Of a stretch of DNA of 64,000 nucleotides, positions 52,128-60,110 are shown in pieces. The DNA is taken from contig NZ_JAAORM010000005.1 of the NCBI RefSeq assembly GCF_017695965.1, positions 248,001 through 312,000 on the forward strand, written 5' to 3'. Within the stretch, counting starts at the first letter, position 1. Every line of letters begins with the position of its first letter. The translations under genes were made by a program, and so were the position numbers. Source of the DNA: Prochlorococcus marinus CUG1416 (GTDB lineage Bacteria > Cyanobacteriota > Cyanobacteriia > PCC-6307 > Cyanobiaceae). A model generated the notes under the pieces. It did not search any database. It saw only the letters and a list, made by a program, of their open reading frames with translations, and was not told where the DNA came from.

Positions 52128-53519
52128 ATGAAAAAAAGAGTTATTGTTCTTGATACGAATGTTTTATTACATGATCCCGATTCACCTCTTCATTTTGCTA
52201 ATGAAAATGTTGTAATTCCAATTCAAGTAGTTGAAGAGGTTGATAGATTCAAACGGGATCCTGGCGAGAAGGGACGTAATGCCAGAAGAGTTTCAAGATT
52301 ACTAGATAGTCTCCGAGAAAAAGGTAATCTATCATCGGGCGTAAAAATTAATAATAAATCTGAAGGGACCATAAAAGTTGCATTTTGCAGAAAAGAGACT
52401 ACTGATAGATTACCCTCAGAGCTTAGTGACAGTAGTGGAGATAATAAGATTTTAGCTGTCGCTCTTGAAGAAAAAAATACCAAAATCTTATCAGACTTTC
52501 CTGAAGTTGTACTTATTTCAAAAGATACAAATTTAAGAATCAAAGCGGATGCTGTTGGTCTTAAAGCTGAAGATTTTACTAAAGATAAGGTTTCTTTAGA
52601 TAATTTAGATAAGGGTTTTAGGGAAATAAGTTCAAATTCAGATGAGATGAATAAGGTTCAAAAAGATGGGTTTATTTATTTAAGAGATATTAAATCAAAA
52701 TTTGAACCCCCTTTAGTGAGTAATGAGGGTGTAATCTTGCGAGATAATTTAAAAGATAATCATACTTATTTAACAAGATATGATCCATCTGAGAAAAAGT
52801 TAGTAGGTCTAAATTTTTTAAGAAGATCAAATTTAGGCAAAGTAAGACCTAAGAATCTAGAACAAAGTTTTGCTTTAGATTTACTCCTAGATCCCAAAGT
52901 TCAATTAGTAAGTCTTATAGGAAAGGCTGGAACAGGTAAAACTTTACTTGCTTTGGCAGTAGGATTGCATCAAGTTGCAGACGAAAATTTATACGAAAGA
53001 TTATTAGTATCCAGGCCACCAATCCCTTTGGGCAAAGAATTAGGCTATCTCCCAGGTAGTCTTGATGAAAAATTAGCTCCTTGGATGAAGCCAATAATTG
53101 ATAATTTAGATTATTTAACAAGTCCAAATTCCAATAAAAATGGAGCAAGAGTTAATCAAAAAGAAAGAGATATTAACTCTAAAAATTCATGGGAAGACTT
53201 AAGAGGCATGGGTCTCTTGGAAGTAGAGGCAATAAACTACATTAGAGGAAGATCAATACCTCATCAATTTATTCTTATTGATGAAGCCCAAAATTTAACA
53301 CCTTTAGAAGTAAAAACTATCGTTACGAGAGCTGGAGAAGGAACAAAAATTGTTTTTACAGGAGATCCAAATCAAATAGATCATCCATATCTTGATTCTG
53401 ATAGTAATGGATTGACTTGGTTAGCTAAAAAATTGCATGGTCAGAAAATAATTGGACACATAACTTTATCTCAAGGAGAAAGAAGTGATTTAGCAGAATT
53501 AGCGGCTGATCTTTTATAG
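52128..53519 (+). CDS. PhoH-like ATPase with N-terminal PIN domain
   Basis: 463 aa. PIN nuclease domain at 1-140 (VIVLDTNVLLHDP with the first acidic residue; DSSGDNKILAVAL). PhoH2 ATPase from about 235: Walker A GKAGTGKTLLAL (265), RSIPHQFILIDEAQN (Walker B, about 385), TGDPNQID (about 427). PIN-PhoH proteins act as RNA helicase/RNases in some bacteria. Strong AGAGG ribosome site at 52112. Probably co-transcribed with the LOG gene. Confidence 0.92.
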   Translation: MKKRVIVLDTNVLLHDPDSPLHFANENVVIPIQVVEEVDRFKRDPGEKGRNARRVSRLLDSLREKGNLSSGVKINNKSEGTIKVAFCRKETTDRLPSELSDSSGDNKILAVALEEKNTKILSDFPEVVLISKDTNLRIKADAVGLKAEDFTKDKVSLDNLDKGFREISSNSDEMNKVQKDGFIYLRDIKSKFEPPLVSNEGVILRDNLKDNHTYLTRYDPSEKKLVGLNFLRRSNLGKVRPKNLEQSFALDLLLDPKVQLVSLIGKAGTGKTLLALAVGLHQVADENLYERLLVSRPPIPLGKELGYLPGSLDEKLAPWMKPIIDNLDYLTSPNSNKNGARVNQKERDINSKNSWEDLRGMGLLEVEAINYIRGRSIPHQFILIDEAQNLTPLEVKTIVTRAGEGTKIVFTGDPNQIDHPYLDSDSNGLTWLAKKLHGQKIIGHITLSQGERSDLAELAADLL

Positions 53520-53555
53520 AAAAAGGCTTAAAATATTCATACAGAAAATAACAAA

Positions 53556-54467
53556 ATGGAGAACAATATGAATGACAAATTTAAATGTGATTTTGAACAA
53601 GAAAGAAGTAACGAGGTTGAATTAGTGGCTAGTAATTTAGAAGCAATTTTAAAATCTAGTACTTATAAACTTGCTCACGAAGATATTGACTTATTGAATA
53701 CTGATGAAATGAGAGGGGTTAGGATGCTCCTTGAAATTACAAAGCCTGAGCAGGTTATTGAAAAAGAAAATATAATTTCAACTGTCATCGTCTTTGGAGG
53801 AGTCCACATATCAGAGGAAATTACATCCAAAAGAAGGCTAGATGATGCAGAAAAACTTCTTGCAAGTAATCCTAAATCTAAATCTTCAAAGATAAATATC
53901 GAGAGATTAAAAAATTTGCACTCTCTCTCACATTATTACTCTGAAGCAAGAGAATTATCTAAATTAATCTCGCTGGATAGCAAAACAAAAAATCCTCATT
54001 CTCATGTAATAGTTACTGGCGGTGGACCCGGGATTATGGAGGCAGCTAATAGAGGAGCTTTTGATGCTGGATGTAAATCGATTGGATTGAATATAAGCCT
54101 GCCCAATGAGCAACACCCTAATTCTTTTATTACGCCAGGATTATGTTTTAAATTTAATTATTTTGCAATGAGGAAATTTCATTTTGTTATGAGATCTGCT
54201 GCTGCTGTTTTTTTTCCTGGAGGATTTGGAACGTTAGATGAATTATTTGAATTATTAACATTAAGGCAGACCGGGATGAAGAAGAATATTCCAATAATTT
54301 TATTTGGCAGAAGCTACTGGGAAAAGGTAATTAATTTTCAATTCCTATCTGATATGGGTTTAATTGGAGAAAATGATTTATCGATTTTTCAATACGCTAA
54401 TACAGCAAATGAGGCTTGGAACTTAATAAAAAATTTTTCAGCAGTTCAAAATATTAATTTCAAATAA
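53556..54467 (+). CDS. LOG-family protein (lysine-decarboxylase-like)
   Basis: 303 aa. VTGGGPGIMEAANRGAFDAG near 150 and the hallmark PGGFGTLDELFELLT near 226 place it in the LOG/YvdD family (cytokinin-riboside 5'-monophosphate phosphoribohydrolase or related nucleotide N-glycosidases). A longer N-terminal part (1-110) is typical of the long bacterial form. ATG 53556; M at 53568 is an alternative. Confidence 0.9.
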   Translation: MENNMNDKFKCDFEQERSNEVELVASNLEAILKSSTYKLAHEDIDLLNTDEMRGVRMLLEITKPEQVIEKENIISTVIVFGGVHISEEITSKRRLDDAEKLLASNPKSKSSKINIERLKNLHSLSHYYSEARELSKLISLDSKTKNPHSHVIVTGGGPGIMEAANRGAFDAGCKSIGLNISLPNEQHPNSFITPGLCFKFNYFAMRKFHFVMRSAAAVFFPGGFGTLDELFELLTLRQTGMKKNIPIILFGRSYWEKVINFQFLSDMGLIGENDLSIFQYANTANEAWNLIKNFSAVQNINFK

Positions 54468-54560
54468 CCCATACACCGTTTACCTTCCTAAAAAGGAACT
54501 TTGATGGATAATAAATTTATAAAATCAAATCAAATCAAATCAAATCAAATAAATATAAGT
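54468..54560 (+). repeat. CCCATACC box (copy b) and AATCA microsatellite
   Basis: CCCATACACC...TTCCTAAAAAGGAAC, then TTTGATGGATAATAAATTTAT, followed by about six AAATC units (54525-54553). Same order as copies a and e: box, GATAAT, short tandem repeats. Confidence 0.65.
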
Positions 54561-54672
54561 TAACGATTAATTCGCAATTCATGATTTACTCCCAATCGAT
54601 TCATATGAATTAAATGAATTGTTTGATAATAAGAAAGTACACCCGTCTAGCTATTTCTTTAATCTCTAGGAA

Positions 54673-54789
54673 ATGAACTTTACTGATTTAGAAAATTCAG
54701 GAGAAGCCATGGAAGATCCATTTGCTAAAGAATTAGATAAAAAATATAATTGTAAGGAAACCGTCTATTCGCTTGATCTTATTGGCTAA
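54673..54789 (+). CDS. Small acidic protein, 38 aa
   Basis: MNFTDLENSGEAMEDPFAKE, then LDKKYNCKETVYSLDLIG. TAATG overlap with module gene 1 indicates an operon. Confidence 0.5.
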   Translation: MNFTDLENSGEAMEDPFAKELDKKYNCKETVYSLDLIG

Positions 54790-54904
54790 TGAATATTTCT
54801 CCTAACTTATTAATAGATACTGGAATACTAAGTTCTGCCTGACTATAACACTGGTACCAAGAGCTAGAGGTAACGCAGCCAGAAAAAAGCAAGAAATTAA
54901 ATGA
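54789..54904 (+). pseudogene. Module gene 1, frameshifted copy
   Basis: MNISPNLLIDTGILSSA, then a one-base deletion; the shifted frame gives LTITLVPRARGNAARKKQEI and stop. Intact paralogue at 43427. Confidence 0.85.
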
Positions 54905-55041
54905 TTACTAAAAAAGAAGAAACAGAATACGAAAAGCCTAAATTATTTAGGATTTGGAATTTTCTTATCTATGGGAGTGTTTTTGCTATTGGTGCTTTCT
55001 TAGTTTATTTATATTCCGCTTATATATTTATAAATAAATAA
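54901..55041 (+). CDS. 46-aa membrane protein (module gene 2, intact copy)
   Basis: MITKKEETEYEKPKLFRIWN, then FLIYGSVFAIGAFLVYLYSA, YIFINK. ATGA overlap with gene 1 and TAATG overlap with the next gene. Degenerate paralogue at 43540. Confidence 0.7.
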   Translation: MITKKEETEYEKPKLFRIWNFLIYGSVFAIGAFLVYLYSAYIFINK

Positions 55042-55277
55042 TGGAATACTGGCTAATAAATTCCAATAGATCAGAAGTTAAAAGATTTATAAAGAACGAT
55101 AAGAGTATTGAAGGAGTCTTCGAGTATATGTTTATTGACTCTGGGAAAATAGTTGGAGTATTAGGGAAAGAACCTCCAATCATAACAACAACAGTCTCTG
55201 TAGAAATAGATTTAGCTAGAGAAATTTATGAAAGATTACTTTCTCAAGGTTGGAGAAAAACCAAATTCGATAACTAA
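55041..55277 (+). CDS. DUF1651-like protein, 78 aa
   Basis: WLINSNRSEVKRFIKND, then a C-terminal AREIYERLLSQGWRKT, the A-x-x-x(Y/W)-x-x-L-x-x-x-GW pattern of cyanobacterial DUF1651. Related to the 82-aa protein at 59051 (ARKEYKQLLEEGWKKT). Confidence 0.65.
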   Translation: MEYWLINSNRSEVKRFIKNDKSIEGVFEYMFIDSGKIVGVLGKEPPIITTTVSVEIDLAREIYERLLSQGWRKTKFDN

Positions 55278-55308
55278 TAGATGATTTAGTCTGATATTGA
55301 TTGACATT

Positions 55309-55320
55309 TCGATCTAAAAT
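55309..55320 (+). promoter_or_regulatory. TCGATMTAAA promoter box
   Basis: TCGATCTAAAAT preceded by ATTGACATT; ends 24 nt before ATG 55345. Confidence 0.65.
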
Positions 55321-55344
55321 GAGTAGCAATTAGCTTCTTTCTTT

Positions 55345-55629
55345 ATGACTATTGAAACTACTGTCTTCACTTTTAAACTTTCAAATACATTTGAAGAGTG
55401 GGTAAAAATGTTTGATAGTCCTGAGATAGATGCATTTCATAAAACAGTAGGACTAACTCCTCTCTATCGAGGCAAAAGTTTAATTGATCCTAAAGAAGTT
55501 ATTGTTATTCATCAAGCTGAAGAAGGCGTAGCTAAGCATGTATTTTCAGATCCAGAAACAATAAAGAATATAGAGGCTTTAGGTCATATATATAGCACAA
55601 CAAAAATCACAAGTTGGGTCTCAAATTAG
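55345..55629 (+). CDS. Hypothetical protein, 94 aa (DUF3764-like)
   Basis: VFTFKLSNTFEEWVKMFDS at the N-terminus, LYRGKSLIDPKEVIVIHQ near 48 and ISTT-like IYSTTKITSWV at the end. Intact member of the pair with 47865. Followed without gap by the secreted gene. Confidence 0.7.
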   Translation: MTIETTVFTFKLSNTFEEWVKMFDSPEIDAFHKTVGLTPLYRGKSLIDPKEVIVIHQAEEGVAKHVFSDPETIKNIEALGHIYSTTKITSWVSN

Positions 55630-55926
55630 ATGAAAATCTTAGCATTCTCATCACTCTTTTTTTTTTTACCTTTCGGATCTTTTGCCAATGATAGACATAG
55701 AGAAATTGAGTATAAAGCTGTAAATCTTGTTATCCAAAAATATGGGAAGGGTTTAGAAAATCGATTAAAAGGAACTGGAGTAAATCCCAGTTATAGAAGT
55801 TGGTATGAAAATGATTGTTTTGTAAGTATTGCTGCTGGTACTTACCAAGAAAGTACTTGGTCGGCAATGGAGTGGTTTAGCGTTAATATCTGTTCTGATT
55901 CTGCTGAAATAATTGAAAGTGAATGA
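55630..55926 (+). CDS. Secreted hypothetical protein, 98 aa
   Basis: Signal peptide MKILAFSSLFFFLPFGSFAN. Mature part with two Cys (NDCFVSIAAG, VNICSDSAEI), probably disulfide-linked. ATG follows the previous TAG directly. Confidence 0.65.
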   Translation: MKILAFSSLFFFLPFGSFANDRHREIEYKAVNLVIQKYGKGLENRLKGTGVNPSYRSWYENDCFVSIAAGTYQESTWSAMEWFSVNICSDSAEIIESE

Positions 55927-55960
55927 AAGAAATGAAACGCTTACTACTTGTACTGCTATT

Positions 55961-55972
55961 TGATATTAAAGT
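55961..55972 (+). promoter_or_regulatory. Divergent TCGATMTAAA-type box
   Basis: TGATATTAAAGT ending 24 nt before ATG 55997. Similar to the other boxes but not identical; spacing is the main argument. Confidence 0.45.
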
Positions 55973-55996
55973 TTTAAGAATTTTTTTTTTAATTTA

Positions 55997-56293
55997 ATGT
56001 CTAAAGGATTTTGGCTCGTCACTACTACAGTTACAAATCAAGCTTTTGCTGAATATGTTGAAGCATTTCAACCCTGGATAGATTCAGTAGGAGGTTCTGT
56101 TTTTGCAAAGGATCTAGATAGTAAAACTGTAGAAGGAAAGGGTGGTAAATTATCAGTAATTTTTGAGTTCCAATCAAAGCAAGCTGCTATTGATGCTTAC
56201 AATAGTGCTGAATATAAGGAACTAAGCAATTTACGATGGGCGAACTCAATCGATACAAATATCACAATCATGGATGCTGGTGTGACTCATTAA
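55997..56293 (+). CDS. DUF1330 family protein
   Basis: 98 aa. GFWLVTTTVTNQAFAEYVEA, GSVFAKDLDSKTVEGKGG and VIFEFQSKQAAIDAYNSAEY match the DUF1330 fold. Paralogues at 44645 and 48200 (decayed). Confidence 0.85.
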   Translation: MSKGFWLVTTTVTNQAFAEYVEAFQPWIDSVGGSVFAKDLDSKTVEGKGGKLSVIFEFQSKQAAIDAYNSAEYKELSNLRWANSIDTNITIMDAGVTH

Positions 56294-56294
56294 T

Positions 56295-56444
56295 TCAATA
56301 ACAAAAATGATGAAATCTTTGATCGTCAACGTCCGCCATTAAATCATATTCCTTTAATTTTTTTGTAATCCTTTTATATTCAATATCATTTACTAAATTA
56401 GCTAAATATTTTTCTAAAAAATTTATATTGATTTTTAGGTTCAT
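56295..56444 (-). CDS. Small basic protein, 49 aa
   Basis: MNLKINI, NFLEKYLANLVNDIEYKR, then ADVDDQRFHHFCY. Stop overlaps the DUF1330 stop region (convergent). Unrecognised. Confidence 0.45.
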   Translation of the reverse strand: MNLKININFLEKYLANLVNDIEYKRITKKLKEYDLMADVDDQRFHHFCY

Positions 56445-56504
56445 TAATATCCTTTATTTATTAATAGCTATTAATTCTCTTTTTAACTTTTTGTTGATTA
56501 ACAA

Positions 56505-56516
56505 TAGATCTAACAT
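56505..56516 (+). promoter_or_regulatory. TCGATMTAAA-type box
   Basis: TAGATCTAACAT ending 24 nt before the ATT at 56541, followed by GATATAAAACC as at 57662. The fixed spacing supports ATT as the start. Confidence 0.5.
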
Positions 56517-56540
56517 AGAGATATAAAACCATTTTTTTTT

Positions 56541-56666
56541 ATTTCCTCTTCAATAAAAGATTGCCTGGATAAATGTTTTGATTTATTAAGAGAATATCAA
56601 GAAGAAATCCCACCTCATAAAATGTCAAAAATTTTAAGAGATTATGTTGATAGATTAGATGGTTGA
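56541..56666 (+). CDS. 41-aa protein with apparent ATT start
   Basis: (M)ISSSIKDCLDKCFDLLRE and KMSKILRDYVDRLDG align codon for codon with the ATG gene at 43783 (SSSMKDFLNKFFDLCRE, KMAEVLREYADRLDG). No other start codon is available after the upstream stop. Confidence 0.5.
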   Translation: MSSSIKDCLDKCFDLLREYQEEIPPHKMSKILRDYVDRLDG

Positions 56667-56718
56667 AAAAGTTAAAAGAAAAACCTAGATTACAAAAGTA
56701 AATTTTAAGCAGAATTAA

Positions 56719-57096
56719 ATGTCAATCATTGCCGACAATAAAGTATTAGTTAATATTTACAGCGGTTTAAAATCCAAAAACAAAGTAACTTTAGGTTTAA
56801 TGGCTGCCCTTACGGCTGAAAACGAAGGGCATCAAGTAACTCTTTTTCTGGAGGGAAATGGAGTAAACATACTAAATTGCAAAACAGCTGGTGAAATAGT
56901 TGGTAAGGGTACTGGAGATTTACACGATCATCTTGAAAATTTAAAAAATTCAAAGGTTACCATATATGTCTCAGAAATGTCTGCTAAATCTAGGGGTTAC
57001 GATAAGACGCTTCTTAATGGATATAAGGCAGAATTTGTAATGCCCAATGTACTAATTGAAGAGTCGATTAAAGCGGATAGCGTTCTTTGCTATTAG
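56719..57096 (+). CDS. DsrE/DsrH-like protein
   Basis: 125 aa. KVLVNIYSGLKSKNKVTLGL, then ALTAENEGHQVTLFLEGNGV (28-50), the DsrE opening, and CKTAGEIV and YVSEMSAKSRGY. DsrE-fold proteins are sulfur-relay or ligand-binding; the equivalent Cys is at about 55. Function uncertain. Confidence 0.75.
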   Translation: MSIIADNKVLVNIYSGLKSKNKVTLGLMAALTAENEGHQVTLFLEGNGVNILNCKTAGEIVGKGTGDLHDHLENLKNSKVTIYVSEMSAKSRGYDKTLLNGYKAEFVMPNVLIEESIKADSVLCY

Positions 57097-57201
57097 TCTT
57101 GAAAGTCGACTGATAAAAACTTAAAAAGTTAAATCAAGTAATGACAAATATTTTTAAAATTTATACCATGAGTTTAGATAATTTTCTAGAAATTCAAATT
57201 C

Positions 57202-57627
57202 ATGATTAAGAATTTTTTAATAGCATTAGCTTTTTCATTAATGCTTATAAACCCAAGCATTTCTATAGCTGCAGAATCACCTGTTGATGTACAAGAAATC
57301 TTCACCTCTTCAGAAAACATTGATGGGGATAATTTTAAGTATCCAAAAGGAAAAGCTGAAATGCGTTTGATTAGAGTAGAAGTTCAAAATGGAGCAACTA
57401 TACCAATGCATTCTCATCCTGTACCTTTACTAGGTCATATTGAAAGTGGTGAATTAACTCTTGATGAAAAGACAGGTATTAGTAAAACCTTTAAGGAAGG
57501 AGATTCATTTGTTCTCTCAGCAAATACTCCTGCTCATACAATGGCTAATAGTGGTAATTCTTCAGCAGTTATGTGGGTTGCTGTGGCTTCAGCAGAAGGT
57601 GTCCCTACTTTGAATCCTGAAGAATAA
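57202..57627 (+). CDS. Secreted cupin-domain protein
   Basis: 141 aa. Signal peptide ending near SIAAESP. Cupin core: TIPMHSHPVPLLGHIESGEL (about 72-91, H-x-H-x5-x-H) and AHTMANSGN near 120. Metal site likely. Periplasmic. Confidence 0.78.
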   Translation: MIKNFLIALAFSLMLINPSISIAAESPVDVQEIFTSSENIDGDNFKYPKGKAEMRLIRVEVQNGATIPMHSHPVPLLGHIESGELTLDEKTGISKTFKEGDSFVLSANTPAHTMANSGNSSAVMWVAVASAEGVPTLNPEE

Positions 57628-57644
57628 ATCAACCTAATTGACAT

Positions 57645-57656
57645 TCGATCTAAAAT
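57645..57656 (+). promoter_or_regulatory. TCGATMTAAA promoter box
   Basis: TCGATCTAAAAT ending 24 nt before ATG 57681; leader AGAGGGATAAAACC. Confidence 0.65.
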
Positions 57657-57680
57657 TAGAGGGATAAAACCATCTTTTTT

Positions 57681-58313
57681 ATGGAACTAATTGGGAAATA
57701 TAAGAATTCAGGATTCGAGGCTGTAGCTGATGGTGTTATTTCTTTCTTTGATCGCCGTAAAGACTTACATACTAATGGTATCGCTTTTGGTCAAAACATC
57801 TCTTTGAATTCTGATCCATACAAAGTTTCAACTGATATTAGTCTTGTTTCTATTGATCGTTCAGATCCAGAAGCCTTTGCAATCTCTGAAGTTATAATTA
57901 GAGGAGTTAATGCTGCACTAAAAAAATATCTAGAAGATCGGCCACTAGTGAAGGAATGTTGCCCAGAACAATCTTTATTTGTTAACCCGATATTTAATTT
58001 ACAACGTTATGCTCCGGGAGAAGGATTTAAGAAATGGCATTGCGATTGGACTATTAGTAATGAATCTACAGAACCTGCTCACAGAGTATTAGCTTGGATT
58101 CTTTATTGTAATGATGTTACTTCTGGCGGAACAGAATTTCATTGGCAGAATCATCATGAGAAAGCTGAAAGAGGAAAACTTATTATCTTTCCCGCAGGGA
58201 TTTCTCATATTCATCGCGGTAAAGTCAATCATAAGGCTTTTAAAACTATCGCAACCGGTTGGATCAATGCAGGTAATCTTGAAACCTATATTTCGCGATT
58301 AGCGAACTCCTAA
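57681..58313 (+). CDS. 2-Oxoglutarate/Fe(II) oxygenase, prolyl-hydroxylase type
   Basis: 210 aa. Fe ligands are visible in KKWHCDWTIS (H-x-D near 120) and in the distal ISHIHRGKVNHKAFKTIATG (about 173-192), with the Arg/Lys for 2-oxoglutarate. LQRYAPGEGFKKW is the usual double-stranded beta-helix entry. Possible hydroxylation of a protein or small molecule. Follows the secreted cupin by 53 bp but has its own promoter box. Confidence 0.85.
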   Translation: MELIGKYKNSGFEAVADGVISFFDRRKDLHTNGIAFGQNISLNSDPYKVSTDISLVSIDRSDPEAFAISEVIIRGVNAALKKYLEDRPLVKECCPEQSLFVNPIFNLQRYAPGEGFKKWHCDWTISNESTEPAHRVLAWILYCNDVTSGGTEFHWQNHHEKAERGKLIIFPAGISHIHRGKVNHKAFKTIATGWINAGNLETYISRLANS

Positions 58314-58406
58314 ACTTTAAAGATGGATTTATCAAATTAAAAAATTCCAAAAAATATTATAAATTTCTCTTGGCTTTAATATTAGTTACACAGTCACTCA
58401 GCTGAA

Positions 58407-58460
58407 CCCATAACACCCATCCCTTTCCTAAATAGAGAGTTTTATGAGTAATGAATTTAT
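58407..58460 (+). repeat. CCCATACC box, copy c
   Basis: CCCATAACACC...TTTCCTAAATAGAGAG, then GTTTTATGAGTAATGAATTTAT. Lies in 58314-58570, which shows no other feature. Confidence 0.5.
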
Positions 58461-58570
58461 ACAAGTATTTTTGACTTGAAATAAAAATCTACTTCTTGTT
58501 TAGAAACGATTTTTACCCTATTTAGCCTTTTTTGTTTTTAAGATATATTTAATTCAAATTTCTAATAATA

Positions 58571-58825
58571 ATGATTAAAAAAGAAGAGAATGTTCGAAGC
58601 GAAAGCTATTACCCAGATAGTAAATATTATCTTGATCAGGACAATACTCCTAAAAAGACTCCACTATCAGAAGATCAAATATCCAATATGGGGGAATTTT
58701 TTGAATGGCCAAATAGCTATTGGTTTATAGCGGAAAGAACAAATGGCAGGTTGGCAATGATAGGCTTCATGGCTGTTATTATTAACTACACTTTATTTGG
58801 TTGGATAGCATATCCAATCCTTTAA
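58571..58825 (+). CDS. hli: High-light-inducible protein, 84 aa
   Basis: Long polar N-terminus, then EWPNSYWFIAERTNGRLAMI, helix to FGWIAYPIL. The E-R-T-N-G-R-x-A-M core is the chlorophyll-binding motif. Same subtype as the 42-aa HLIP at 61594. ATG of the next gene follows the TAA directly. Confidence 0.9.
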   Translation: MIKKEENVRSESYYPDSKYYLDQDNTPKKTPLSEDQISNMGEFFEWPNSYWFIAERTNGRLAMIGFMAVIINYTLFGWIAYPIL

Positions 58826-58981
58826 ATGAGTAATTCAAATTTTGATCAAAATGGTGTTGATAAGTCTGGAGCGCATTGGCTTCAATATGCTGCGTTTGTT
58901 GAAACTGCATTTAATATCTATTTTGGTTGGGTATTTTTCAATGATGCTGGTTTTCACCATTTCGCTATAAAAAATATTTAA
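58826..58981 (+). CDS. Small membrane protein downstream of hli, 51 aa
   Basis: MSNSNFDQNGVDKSGAHWLQ, then AFVETAFNIYFGWVFF. One helix. Contiguous with the HLIP gene, so probably co-transcribed and HLIP-associated. Confidence 0.6.
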   Translation: MSNSNFDQNGVDKSGAHWLQYAAFVETAFNIYFGWVFFNDAGFHHFAIKNI

Positions 58982-59050
58982 GTTTTTGAATTACAATAGA
59001 TATATAGCCCTAATTTATTGCGTAATGCGTTGAAAAGTAGACTTTTATCC

Positions 59051-59299
59051 TTAAAAATAACTTCTATAAATACTGGTCTTCTTCCAACCCTCTTCCAATA
59101 ACTGCTTATATTCCTTTCTTGCATCTTCTATAGATTCAACCCTTGAACCTTTAATAATTGGTTTACTCGATCTTTTATAAACACATGCATATAGAATTGA
59201 CATTGCATCAATAGTTGGAGATGGATTACTAATATCCTTAAATGGCTTAAATATTTTTATTCGATTTCTTTGCTTATTTATCAAAGTAAATTCTTCCAT
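59051..59299 (-). CDS. DUF1651-like protein, 82 aa
   Basis: FTLINKQRNRIKIFKPFKD, then EDARKEYKQLLEEGWKKT. Related to the 78-aa gene at 55041. Start overlaps the stop of the upstream 65-aa gene. Confidence 0.65.
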   Translation of the reverse strand: MEEFTLINKQRNRIKIFKPFKDISNPSPTIDAMSILYACVYKRSSKPIIKGSRVESIEDARKEYKQLLEEGWKKTSIYRSYF

Positions 59300-59496
59300 T
59301 AATTATCTTTTTCTCTTAATTCGGGAAAGCAATTAGCAATATGGATTAACTCATAAACCTCTTTACTATCATATTTTTTATCTTGAACTCCACTTCCTAC
59401 TTCAATACCTTTAGCTTTCATTTTCTTTAAAATTAATTCTTGCCTTTCAACACTTGACATTAACTTGAATTTTTTTGTTCTCTCCTCTTTATTCAC
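59299..59496 (-). CDS. Hypothetical protein, 65 aa
   Basis: KFKLMSSVERQELILKKMKA, then KKYDSKEVYELIHIANCFPE. Intact counterpart of the frameshifted copy at 40179. Function unknown. Confidence 0.65.
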   Translation of the reverse strand: MNKEERTKKFKLMSSVERQELILKKMKAKGIEVGSGVQDKKYDSKEVYELIHIANCFPELREKDN

Positions 59497-59517
59497 TAGT
59501 TCTAATATAAATTAATT

Positions 59518-59622
59518 TTATTTTTTATCTTTTAATCGATCAAATCTTATATCAAAAGTAACTACCAATCCAATACTAATGAGTAGTAAAGCAATTGCAA
59601 TTTGTGGTGAAGGTAACAACAT
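59518..59622 (-). CDS. Small membrane protein, 34 aa
   Basis: MLLPSPQIAIALLLISIGLV, then TFDIRFDRLKDKK. Single helix; same direction as the neighbours. Confidence 0.45.
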   Translation of the reverse strand: MLLPSPQIAIALLLISIGLVVTFDIRFDRLKDKK

Positions 59623-59626
59623 CTAA

Positions 59627-59755
59627 CGATTCATTATAAAAGTAAGAAACCCAGTCAAGGTTAATAATTTAAATCCAATAAAAAAAGGTAAATACTTTTT
59701 TGCTTTTTTACCAACGGGTAATAATTTATTTACTGACTTTACTATTGCTTTCATT
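59627..59755 (-). CDS. Small membrane protein, 43 aa
   Basis: MKAIVKSVNKLLPVGKKAKK, then FFIGFKLLTLTGFLTFIMNR. Decayed copy at 40414. Stop coordinate read from the frame; end is at the TAG after MNR. Confidence 0.55.
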
Positions 59756-59840
59756 AGTTAATTACTATTATCGAATATACTAACAAATTATTTTTATAAT
59801 AAATATGCATACTGCTATGGCAATTGTTCGAAAAGATATA

Positions 59841-59946
59841 TATCAACTCTTACTTTCCTAAATAGATACTTGGAAGGATAATTAATCAAAATAACAAAGT
59901 TGTTCAAACTTTTTTTCACACTTTATTCACACTTTATTCACACTTT
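59841..59946 (+). repeat. CCCATACC-type box (copy d) and 11-bp repeats
   Basis: Box ...TTTCCTAAATAGAT, GGATAAT, then TTCAAAC/TTCACAC units starting at 59902, 59914, 59925 and 59936 (spacing 12, 11, 11). Directly upstream of the promoter box at 59959. Confidence 0.65.
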
Positions 59947-59958
59947 TTTGATTTACAG

Positions 59959-59970
59959 TCGATATAGGAT
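59959..59970 (+). promoter_or_regulatory. TCGATMTAAA-type box
   Basis: TCGATATAGGAT ending 23 nt before ATG 59994, which opens only a five-codon frame. Could promote the NmrA-like gene at 60111. Confidence 0.5.
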
Positions 59971-60110
59971 GAGGAGCAATTAGCTATTTTTTTATGATTG
60001 ATAAGGGGTGAAAAGATTCCAAACTCAGACCTAGTGCTCCCAAAACATACTCACGATTAAGAAGAAAATGCTTTACATTTCGTAACAGTAAATGTAATTT
60101 TTCTTAGCAA

